Shown here piece by piece: positions 32,364-39,430 of a stretch of DNA of 49,841 nucleotides; positions within the stretch are counted from its first letter, which is position 1; every line of letters starts with the position of its first letter. The position numbers were made by a program, and so were the translations under genes. Below the pieces are notes generated by a model. That model was not told where the DNA came from and ran no database searches. It saw only the letters and a program-made list of their open reading frames with translations. Source of the stretch: Fibrobacterota bacterium (GTDB lineage Bacteria; Fibrobacterota; Fibrobacteria; UBA11236); the NCBI GenBank assembly GCA_023249635.1, contig JAHFCH010000019.1:1-49841 (forward strand), written 5' to 3'.

Positions 32364-34304
32364 TTAGGTAGCCAGTGGCGCTACGGCGGCCAACGCGCTG
32401 CGCAGATCTTCCAGACGCACCGGTTTTCCCAGGAATCCTGACATGCCGCAGGCCATGCACTTTTCCTTTTCCTCGCTTGAGGCATTGGCGGTAAGCGCGA
32501 GAATGGGCGAAGCTGCGCTTGCGCCACCGGTTCGAATCGCGCTGGATGCAGCATAACCATCCATGACGGGCATCTGGCAATCCATGAGGATCACGTCGAA
32601 GCGACGTTCGGCGGCTGCCTGGGCGCCCGCAGCGCCATCATGAGCGAAAGTAAACCGGCATCCGATGCGTTCCAGCATCTTCCCTATGACCATCCGGTTG
32701 ACCTGGTTGTCTTCCACGACCAGCACGTCCAAGCCTGCCAGGCGCGCTGAGTCGGCGGTGGCGTCTTGCTTGGGCGCACCCGGTGCCGCAGGCGCGGTTC
32801 CCTTGCCTTCGTCTTGTTCGGGAAGCAGGGCCAAGGTGAATCGGAACACCGAGCCCGCTCCCGGACGGCTTTCCATTTCAATGCCGCCACCCATGGCTTC
32901 CACCAGCCGTTTACAGATGGATAGACCCAGACCCGTGCCCCCGAAGCGGCGGCGGGTGCTGGCTTCGGCTTGCGTAAAAGGCTGGAAGAGTTTGGCCGCG
33001 TCGGCGGGACTCATGCCAATCCCGGTATCCCGAATCGAAATGCGTACCCGCTCCCTGCCATCGCCCTGGAGGCCAAGTGCCTCGCAACCGATATCGATGC
33101 TCCCGCGTTCAGTGAATTTTATGGAATTGCCCACCAAGTTCAGCAACACTTGGCGCATGCGGGTGGAATCGCCAAGATAGCGGGCGCTTTCCGGGACGGC
33201 GTATTCCACGCGCAGTTGCAGGCCTTTCTCCCTGGCCTTGGGTTCCATAAGTCCCGCCACCCAACCGATCTCCTTCCGCAAATCAATCGGGCCGGATGCC
33301 AACTCCACGCCCTTCTGTTCGATGCTGCTGAAATCGAGGATATCGTTCACCAGCTCGAGCAGGAGCTCCCCGGAACCCTGGATGGTGCGGACCAGTTGCG
33401 CCTGCGCGTCGGGAAGGCCTTGGGTCTCGAGCAGGGATGCGCATCCGAGTACGGCATTGAGGGGAGTGCGGATCTCATGGCTCATCACCGATAGGAATTC
33501 GCCTTTGGCCGCGTTGGCGGAATCGGCAACTACGCGCGCCCGTTCCAGGTCCGCGAGGATGGTGGCGGCATGCTCCGCGTCGAACCTACGCTTCCTAAGG
33601 GCCACAAAGCTACCCCCGAACACGGCGAAAGCCAGCAACAGCGAGGACGCGAAGCCCGATCCGGCCTGCCGACGCAAATGACGTTGGCTTACCGTGAGAT
33701 CGGCGGCATTGCGATCCACACCCAGTACAGCGGCCAGATGGCCATCGGCCGCGAAGATGGGGCAATATGCACTGTAGAAGGTGCCCCAGGCATCGGTATA
33801 GGGGGCCTCGTCGTTGGATGCCTTACCGGTCGCGAAGGCGCGCCGGCAGGCCGGGCTCGCTTCGGGGTATGCTTGCAGGATATGCGATTTATCATCGGTA
33901 CCATCGGAATCGGAATCGCCCTCGGGCGTGGGATCGAGCACGAAATGGATTCCGTCCGGCTCCATGACCATGGTGTAGATGAATTTCAAGGAAGGATCGG
34001 CAGCCAAGATGCGGGCCAGGGGCTCGACCGCGGCGAGGTACGCTGAATCACCCTCTTGCGAAGGACTGCGGAAGCGCGCGTGCGCCACGGGATCAACGAA
34101 GCGCGCCGCGATGGTCGCCACGTTGCGCAATTCCACTTGCATCTGCGCCTTGAGGGATCGCTGGGCGGAAAGGTATATGCCGAGCAGACCGAAGAGGCAA
34201 ACCGTAAGCGCGCCTCCCGCCCATAGCGACGCCCCGCGCCAAGGGGCGGCCTGATTGCGGCGGAGCGACGATCCCGCAGTCGTTACATGCGGAGCGGCGG
34301 GCAT
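32364..34304 (-). CDS. Membrane-bound hybrid histidine kinase
   Basis: A 646-residue sensor kinase. A membrane helix near residues 25-47 (ALTVCLFGLLGIYLSAQRS) and another near 218-238 flank a periplasmic region of about 170 residues with PDC/Cache-like sequence (SLKFIYTMVMEPDGIHFVLD, TFYSAYCPIFAADGHLAAVL). The dimerisation domain holds His276 in SVMSHEIRTPLNAVLG. The ATPase region has LLNLVGNSIKFTERG, IRDTGIGMSPADAAKLFQPF and RFGGTGLGLSICKRLVEAMG. A C-terminal receiver domain starts DVLVVEDNQVNRMVIGKM and has LMDCQMPVMDGYAASS. It follows the Hpt gene by four bases, so receiver and Hpt probably form a phosphorelay. Confidence 0.92.
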   Translation of the reverse strand: MPAAPHVTTAGSSLRRNQAAPWRGASLWAGGALTVCLFGLLGIYLSAQRSLKAQMQVELRNVATIAARFVDPVAHARFRSPSQEGDSAYLAAVEPLARILAADPSLKFIYTMVMEPDGIHFVLDPTPEGDSDSDGTDDKSHILQAYPEASPACRRAFATGKASNDEAPYTDAWGTFYSAYCPIFAADGHLAAVLGVDRNAADLTVSQRHLRRQAGSGFASSLLLAFAVFGGSFVALRKRRFDAEHAATILADLERARVVADSANAAKGEFLSVMSHEIRTPLNAVLGCASLLETQGLPDAQAQLVRTIQGSGELLLELVNDILDFSSIEQKGVELASGPIDLRKEIGWVAGLMEPKAREKGLQLRVEYAVPESARYLGDSTRMRQVLLNLVGNSIKFTERGSIDIGCEALGLQGDGRERVRISIRDTGIGMSPADAAKLFQPFTQAEASTRRRFGGTGLGLSICKRLVEAMGGGIEMESRPGAGSVFRFTLALLPEQDEGKGTAPAAPGAPKQDATADSARLAGLDVLVVEDNQVNRMVIGKMLERIGCRFTFAHDGAAGAQAAAERRFDVILMDCQMPVMDGYAASSAIRTGGASAASPILALTANASSEEKEKCMACGMSGFLGKPVRLEDLRSALAAVAPLAT

Positions 34305-34308
34305 GGAT

Positions 34309-34656
34309 TCAGGAATACCTGAAGGTGCGCAAGGCCGCGTCGGTAGCGCGGAATTCCCGGCTTACCTCCGCTACGCCAACGCGCACGCGGTTTGCGTCGC
34401 CGGATTCGGCCGCCGTCTGTAACGACGCGCAGGCCATGGCAAGCAGATTGGCGCCGAGATTTCCGCAACAACCCTTCAGCCCATGCGCAGCCTTGAAGAG
34501 GGACATGTTATCCCCGGCCGCCGCCGCGTTTTCGATGGCGGCAAGCATCCCCACGGAATCGACGAGATACGTATCGATAAGTTCATTGAGGAATCCCGGA
34601 GCGGCTTCGCCTCCCAAGGCGCGGAGCGTAGCCAGGATTTCCCGATCCAGCCTCAT
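34309..34656 (-). CDS. Histidine phosphotransfer (Hpt) protein
   Basis: A 115-residue four-helix Hpt domain that carries a phosphate between receiver domains. The phospho-acceptor is His58 in FKAAHGLKGCCGNLGA, with the family H-x-x-K-G-x-x-x-x-x-G pattern. It begins MRLDREILATLRALGGEAAP. The longer frame upstream runs through the previous gene and was discarded; the ATG at 34656 is just ahead of the YkgJ-like gene stop (34661-34663). The adjacent hybrid kinase, four bases downstream, has a receiver but no Hpt of its own, so this protein is its likely phosphate partner. Confidence 0.88.
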   Translation of the reverse strand: MRLDREILATLRALGGEAAPGFLNELIDTYLVDSVGMLAAIENAAAAGDNMSLFKAAHGLKGCCGNLGANLLAMACASLQTAAESGDANRVRVGVAEVSREFRATDAALRTFRYS

Positions 34657-34660
34657 CGGG

Positions 34661-35512
34661 TCAGGTTCCCGCGTCGAATTGACCGAAGGCACCGTTGACC
34701 TCGACCAATCCGGCAAAGAGGCTTTCCGATAGCCCGTAACCCGACAGGGCCGAGCCCGCGCGCGCGAGATCGGCTTCGATATCCTCGGGGAGTTCAATGA
34801 GGAAATTCCGGTTGGCCGGATCGATCACGGCGCGTCCCTTGCACAGGTCCGGTTTCGACATGCTGAAGAACATGCGGCAGCTCATGGGACGGGAAGCATA
34901 GGCGCCGCATGCGCCGTCCGCCCCGAGCATGGGACATGGCATGTTGCGCAGGTAATACCGGTACAGGGCGCGATCCTCGGCCAACTCGCCATCGCTTTCG
35001 CGCCGCAAGGATCCGAAAAGCGCGACGCGGCGGTGCATGGCCACCACGCGGCTGGGATATGCGGGGCCGCCGCGCAAGCGGCCATGCAGGAAAAGCAGTT
35101 CGTAGGGCTCGACCGATTCGACGTAATGGCTGCAGCAATGCGAGCAACCGCGCGTGCAGGCGGGAACGGTTTTCCCGGTACGTAACACCGAGGTGACGTA
35201 GCCGTCGTAACGGGCGTAGAACCCGGGCATGACCGCTTCCAGATCCGAGCGGAGCCGTTCCCAGCCTTCCTTGTCCGAGGGCGGATCGGACCATTTCTCG
35301 CAAACCGCTTTAAGTCCGGCCGCAGCTTCGCGAAGTTCCGCTTCCCGGGCGGCGACCTCGGGATGGGCGAAGTCGAACTCGGGACCCTCGTCACGGGTTT
35401 TTTGAGAATCGACGGGAAGCCCCGTGGCTATTGGGCTTACGGGCTCCGTGATCACTCCGACATGGGCTTCGGAGGCCTGCCCAAATTGTTGTTGATCTTT
35501 TCGGAGGTCCAC
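34661..35512 (-). CDS. YkgJ-type cysteine cluster protein
   Basis: A 283-residue protein with the CxxxCxxCC-type zinc or iron-binding cysteine cluster of the YkgJ family. Visible cysteines: CTRGCSHCC near residue 120, then CPMLGADGACGAYASRPMSC near 195-215, with a further Cys in PDLCKG. Many proteins of this family coordinate metal, but their function is mostly unknown. The N-terminal 80 residues are acidic with no recognised domain. The GTG at 35512 is used as start because no ATG is in frame nearby; the true start could lie a few codons downstream. It is the first gene of a leftward trio with the Hpt and hybrid-kinase genes. Confidence 0.75.
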   Translation of the reverse strand: MDLRKDQQQFGQASEAHVGVITEPVSPIATGLPVDSQKTRDEGPEFDFAHPEVAAREAELREAAAGLKAVCEKWSDPPSDKEGWERLRSDLEAVMPGFYARYDGYVTSVLRTGKTVPACTRGCSHCCSHYVESVEPYELLFLHGRLRGGPAYPSRVVAMHRRVALFGSLRRESDGELAEDRALYRYYLRNMPCPMLGADGACGAYASRPMSCRMFFSMSKPDLCKGRAVIDPANRNFLIELPEDIEADLARAGSALSGYGLSESLFAGLVEVNGAFGQFDAGT

Positions 35513-35547
35513 CCTTAGAATCTATGAAAACTTACACGGAGCGCAAA

Positions 35548-36912
35548 ATGCATCCATCCCTCAAACGCCTGAAAAGCTGCTGCCTGGCACTGGGCTTCAC
35601 CCTGGTAGCCTGCAACGTTTTCAACCCCAGTGGCGAAGGCGACGCCGGCGTTAGCGCGGACGCGCAATTGACGGACGGCGAGAACCAGTTCCGGTCCCAG
35701 GACTACAAGAAGTCCTCGGAAACCTTCGAGGCGGCCATCAAAGCCGACAGCACCAACTCGATGGCATACTACGGGTACTCCAAGGCAGTCATGCGCTACT
35801 GGGACGTAAACGCATCCACCCTGCTTACCGAAGTGAGCAAAGCGCAAACCCAGAGCGGCATTCCTTTCATCGGAGCCGCGGATTGGGATGTGACCCGTTA
35901 CCTGCAGGCCACGTCGCGCGTGCGTCTGGCCCTCGGTGCGATGACCGAGCGGGATTCGCTTACCCGCTTCTGGCAGTACGTCCTCAACCCCAACAGCAAA
36001 GAAGCCCTCGCGGATCCCCTGGCGGCCAAGCGCATCGCCTTCATGGCGGGGTACTGGGAAAAGGCCGACAAGAACTACAAGGGTTTCCACAAGAAGTCGC
36101 AATTCCCCCTTTCCGATCTCAAGATGTCCTCCAAGAAGGTCATCGCCGATTTCGGATTCGTGGAGATGATCTACGCGGTTACCCACTTGCGCGACCTCAA
36201 TGGCGACAATACCATCGACAGCTCGGACGCGGTGATGAAGCTGCTTACCTTCAACGTAAGCGGCGGCTTCAAGGTGGAAAACCTCGAATCCATCGTAGAC
36301 TCCCTGGATACCCCCGAGAAGAAGCAGCAGTTCAATAACCTTATCCAGAACGTGGCCGGTGGCTTATCCTCGGCGAGTACCGTGCTGGGACTGCTCTCCC
36401 CCGCGCTTACCAACCAGGTCGGCGGCGACACCGCGCAAAACCTTTCCGGAGACGTGACCGGAAAGGCGGATAGCGTCATCTCCAGCCTGGGCGATGCCAT
36501 CACCTTCTATCAATTCGGCGATGGCCGCGATAACGACGGCGACGGCTGCGTCGATGAGGAAGTGGCCGACGGCAAAGACAATGATGGCGACGGCTTCACC
36601 GATGAAGACGCCCGCTGGATACCCGCGGACACCGTCGACAACGACCACAACGGAAAAGGCAAGAATCTCTTCCTGGACAAGGATGCCGGGGAAGAACTGG
36701 ACGCCAACTTCAAGCTGGGCTTCGCGGCGGACGCGGGCTTTATTCTCGGCGCCATGTACAAGGACAAGGCCACCCGCATCAGCACCCAGCATGATTCCAT
36801 CCAGGTGCACTACGACGCCGCGGGTTCGGCCGCGAAATTGGACATCGAATACCAGGATAAGCTGGCCGCCGCCAAAAAGAACGTGGGCGGCTGCTGGAAC
36901 AACTACAAATAG
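35548..36912 (+). CDS. Lipoprotein with TPR-like part and calcium-binding-like loops
   Basis: A 454-residue exported lipoprotein. The signal peptide MHPSLKRLKSCCLALGF ends in a lipobox (TLVAC) with the lipidation Cys at residue 22. Residues 45-110 look TPR-like (AAIKADSTNSMAYYGYSKAV). Near residue 215 the segment LRDLNGDNTIDSSDAVMKLL resembles a dockerin or EF-hand calcium loop, and two Asp-rich loops follow at 335-360 (RDNDGDGCVDEE and KDNDGDGFTDED). An ATG eight codons earlier (35524) lacks a ribosome-binding site, while GGAG precedes 35548 well, so I chose it. It is divergent from the YkgJ-type gene and 12 bases upstream of the outer-membrane gene, so the two are likely co-expressed at the outer membrane. 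Confidence 0.75.
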   Translation: MHPSLKRLKSCCLALGFTLVACNVFNPSGEGDAGVSADAQLTDGENQFRSQDYKKSSETFEAAIKADSTNSMAYYGYSKAVMRYWDVNASTLLTEVSKAQTQSGIPFIGAADWDVTRYLQATSRVRLALGAMTERDSLTRFWQYVLNPNSKEALADPLAAKRIAFMAGYWEKADKNYKGFHKKSQFPLSDLKMSSKKVIADFGFVEMIYAVTHLRDLNGDNTIDSSDAVMKLLTFNVSGGFKVENLESIVDSLDTPEKKQQFNNLIQNVAGGLSSASTVLGLLSPALTNQVGGDTAQNLSGDVTGKADSVISSLGDAITFYQFGDGRDNDGDGCVDEEVADGKDNDGDGFTDEDARWIPADTVDNDHNGKGKNLFLDKDAGEELDANFKLGFAADAGFILGAMYKDKATRISTQHDSIQVHYDAAGSAAKLDIEYQDKLAAAKKNVGGCWNNYK

Positions 36913-36924
36913 GCGGATGGGAAT

Positions 36925-38331
36925 ATGCAAAAGCACATGACTACTCGGAAATCGGCTTCTCCCGCCCGCTCCTCCTCACTGGAAGCGGCCCCGGCGCAAC
37001 CTTCGGCCTCCAAGGCCTTGACCGTAGCCCTGGCGGCGGGCCGCTGGTGGAACGCGCAGAAGGCCAAGACGGCCTTCTTGGCCGTCGATCGTGAACTCGG
37101 CCTTATCTCCCGCGGATTCCGTCCTTTGAGCGGTGGCCGCGTTCTACCCCTGTTGGCCGTGCTCGGCCTGGTTGTGGGAGCCTTTGGTCGCCAAGGCCCG
37201 GAACACCGGACCCTGCGTCCGCTGGCCATGGGAAACGCCTTCGTAGCCGTAGCCGACGACAAGGATGCGATGCACTACAACGTGGCGGGCCTCAACCTGA
37301 TGGGCCGCTTGGGCAATGGGAATCTCCGCCCGGCCTTGCAACGTTACCCGATGGATAAATTCGACATGCACATGGATTTCCTGGGCACCGCCATCCCGGT
37401 GGACGAAGCCCTGGACATCCTTAAGTTTTACCAGGATCACCAGGAAAGCTTTCAGAACGCGAACTCCCTGCAGAATGATTCCAACCTGGTATCGGATCTC
37501 TCTTCCTTCGACCGTCGACCGGTAAAGGTGGCCGTCTTGCACGGCGGCGAATTGGCCATGCATAATTTCGGTATGGCTTACTGGGCCGACGCGCAAATGG
37601 CCCCGTACGCCGATGTGGGCGTTCTTCTGCCCCAGGCCGGCATCCAATTCATCACTTTGGATATCGTCGGACAGATTGCCGGCGCCACCAGCTACTTCGA
37701 TGACCGCCTCTCGGTTGGCCTTGGCTACCGCATGGCCAAACGCGAAGAGATGGGCAGCTTCCAGGTCGCGTTAACGGATCTTTCCAACAAGAGCGGCCGC
37801 CAGACCGTCCAGGAGGCCATTCAGGATAGCGTAGACGAGAAGGTCAAACAGTTCGGGGACCTGAGCACCCTGGGGCATGCCGTCGATGCCGGCGTGCTGT
37901 GGCAGCAAACCGCGGACCTCCGTTTCGGCATGTCGGTGCAGAATATGTTCATGGTACTCAACCACAACCCGGTAACGCCGGAGTTGACCATGGGCGTGGC
38001 CTACTCCCCCATGCTGCTGGAGAACAATGGCCGTTGGAAGCGCAAGATCAACTTCGCCTTCGACTACGAAGACGCGATCAACAACGACCGGAACTACAAA
38101 CCGGTCAGCAAGATGAACATGGGCGCGGAATGGGAACAGACCCTCATCCCGTGGGTGCTCAAGGGCCGTCTCTCGGTGGGCCTCAAGGGCGGTTATCCCA
38201 CTGCCGGTATCGGCGGCAGCCTGTTTACCATCTTCCATTACGAGGCCGCCACCTGGGCCGAAGAGGGCGGGTATTACACGGGACAGTTGGAAGAACGGTA
38301 TTACGTGATGAAATTCGGGGTCGGCATTTAA
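36925..38331 (+). CDS. PorV/TraF-like outer-membrane beta-barrel protein
   Basis: A 468-residue protein. Near residues 95-125 the sequence RTLRPLAMGNAFVAVADDKD followed by AMHYNVAGLNLMG resembles the N-terminal G-x-x-x-x-A-M-G-x-A-F-V-A-V-A-D-D signature of PorV/TraF/FadL-like barrel proteins, and the C-terminus ends in aromatic-rich strands (YYVMKFGVGI). A hydrophobic stretch (VLPLLAVLGLVVGAFG) near residues 74-90 looks like the signal peptide core, but it is preceded by about 70 mostly charged residues, which is unusual. The ATG at 36925 has a purine-rich ribosome-binding region (GGCGGATGGG). It follows the lipoprotein gene by 12 bases and ends at a strong terminator. Confidence 0.72.
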   Translation: MQKHMTTRKSASPARSSSLEAAPAQPSASKALTVALAAGRWWNAQKAKTAFLAVDRELGLISRGFRPLSGGRVLPLLAVLGLVVGAFGRQGPEHRTLRPLAMGNAFVAVADDKDAMHYNVAGLNLMGRLGNGNLRPALQRYPMDKFDMHMDFLGTAIPVDEALDILKFYQDHQESFQNANSLQNDSNLVSDLSSFDRRPVKVAVLHGGELAMHNFGMAYWADAQMAPYADVGVLLPQAGIQFITLDIVGQIAGATSYFDDRLSVGLGYRMAKREEMGSFQVALTDLSNKSGRQTVQEAIQDSVDEKVKQFGDLSTLGHAVDAGVLWQQTADLRFGMSVQNMFMVLNHNPVTPELTMGVAYSPMLLENNGRWKRKINFAFDYEDAINNDRNYKPVSKMNMGAEWEQTLIPWVLKGRLSVGLKGGYPTAGIGGSLFTIFHYEAATWAEEGGYYTGQLEERYYVMKFGVGI

Positions 38332-38359
38332 GCGCGTAAGCCAGCGCCGATTCCGGGAG

Positions 38360-38385
38360 ACCCGCGGGAGACCGCGGGTTTTTTT
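38360..38385 (+). terminator. Strong intrinsic terminator after the outer-membrane gene
   Basis: ACCCGCGG and CCGCGGGT (38360-38367 and 38372-38379) form an eight-base GC-rich stem around a GAGA loop, immediately followed by TTTTTTT (38379-38385). It closes the lipoprotein/outer-membrane operon, 29 bases after the stop. Confidence 0.92.
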
Positions 38386-38417
38386 ATTTTCCCTGCCGGC
38401 AATCCGCAGGGAGGAAC

Positions 38418-38951
38418 ATGGCAGACGAAATATTGATCCAGGTTACCGAGGACGATAACGTACTCGGCCCCATCCCGCGCAAAGCCGTGCACGGCAATCC
38501 CGCGCTTATCCACCGCTCCGTGCATGTGCTCGTATTGGGACCGGACGGCGGGATGCTTTTGCAAAAGCGTTCCCTTCGCAAGGATACCCAACCCGGTAAA
38601 TGGGATACCTCGGTAGGTGGCCATGTCGGATTCGGGCAAACTTACGAAGAGGCGGCCCGCCGCGAAGCCGAAGAAGAATTGGGAATTGCCCTCGGTGAAC
38701 TCCTGTTCCTCTATCCTTCCCGCATCCGCAATAGCGTGGAATCGGAGAACATCCATACCTTCCTGCATGTCTCCGCAGGACCCTTCCGGCCCGAGCCGGG
38801 CGAAATCGACGAGCTCCGCTTTTGGTCGGGAGAGGAAATCCTTACGGCTTTGGGGACCGGTGCGTTCACGCCCAATTTCGAAGAGGAGTTCGCTCTATTT
38901 CTGGCTTCGCCGTATGCGAAGTTGCTCGCCGGTGCGGGATCAGGGAAGTAA
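38418..38951 (+). CDS. Nudix hydrolase of the YfcD/IPP-isomerase-like type
   Basis: A 177-residue Nudix protein that probably hydrolyses a nucleoside- or other diphosphate. The N-terminus (VTEDDNVLGPIPRKAVHGNP) and HRSVHVLVL match the YfcD-type subfamily, which resembles isopentenyl-diphosphate isomerase. The Nudix box is GHVGFGQTYEEAARRE followed by AEEELGI. The first Glu of the box is Gln (GHVGFGQ), while the metal-binding R-E-x-x-E-E core is intact. AGGGAGGAAC just before the ATG is a strong ribosome-binding site. Its end overlaps the convergent lipoprotein gene by 12 bases. Confidence 0.88.
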   Translation: MADEILIQVTEDDNVLGPIPRKAVHGNPALIHRSVHVLVLGPDGGMLLQKRSLRKDTQPGKWDTSVGGHVGFGQTYEEAARREAEEELGIALGELLFLYPSRIRNSVESENIHTFLHVSAGPFRPEPGEIDELRFWSGEEILTALGTGAFTPNFEEEFALFLASPYAKLLAGAGSGK

Positions 38952-39332
38952 AGGGGAGGTAGAGTCCCGCGCGGGTTCCGCCGGCGTACGCCCCAGGTTG
39001 GGCAGCCAAGCGTAAACCCCCTCCAATTTGCCTTTGTCGAGACGAACCCCGGATTTGCTTGCCAAGGTGCTCAAGCGAAGGGCTTTCAGTTGCCGTTGCA
39101 CCGGAGGGGTAACGACGCCGCTACCCTCGGTCATCCGCGATTTCTCTTCGGGTGTCAGGTATCCCATGGCCATATCGAATCTGTCTCCTTGCACCGCTTC
39201 CACGAACAAGGTCAACACGTTGATCAGCTTCTCTTTATCGGGCTCTAGGCGCGCGTCCTCCTCACCGGAACGGGTTCCGGAGCAGGAGAGTATCACCAGG
39301 GCAATGGCGGCCCAATATCGCAAACGCGGCAT
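38940..39332 (-). CDS. Small lipoprotein of unknown function
   Basis: A 130-residue protein with a lipoprotein signal peptide, MPRLRYWAAIALVILSCSG, and the lipidation Cys near residue 17. The remainder (KEKLINVLTLFVEAVQGDRF and EEKSRMTEGSGVVTPPVQRQ) is an alpha-helical domain of no recognised family, perhaps related to small helical nuclear transport factor 2-like lipoproteins. The longer frame starting 13 codons upstream was not used because the ATG at 39332 gives a canonical signal peptide. It converges with the Nudix gene and lies 72 bases downstream of the OmpA-type gene's terminator in the same direction. Confidence 0.68.
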   Translation of the reverse strand: MPRLRYWAAIALVILSCSGTRSGEEDARLEPDKEKLINVLTLFVEAVQGDRFDMAMGYLTPEEKSRMTEGSGVVTPPVQRQLKALRLSTLASKSGVRLDKGKLEGVYAWLPNLGRTPAEPARDSTSPLLP

Positions 39333-39404
39333 ATCTACCCCATGATACCCCCGTAACCCCTGTCCTGACAAGGGGTTCTAGGCTTGGAAGGCTCTGGGAA
39401 GGGT

Positions 39405-39428
39405 AAAAAAGCGGCCCCAACGGCCGCT
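39405..39428 (-). terminator. Intrinsic terminator of the OmpA-type gene
   Basis: GCGGCC and GGCCGC (39411-39416 and 39422-39427), plus one flanking A-T pair, form a stem around a CCAAC loop. On the minus strand it is followed by TTTTTT. It begins a few bases after the stop of the gene at 39431. Confidence 0.85.
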
Positions 39429-39430
39429 AA

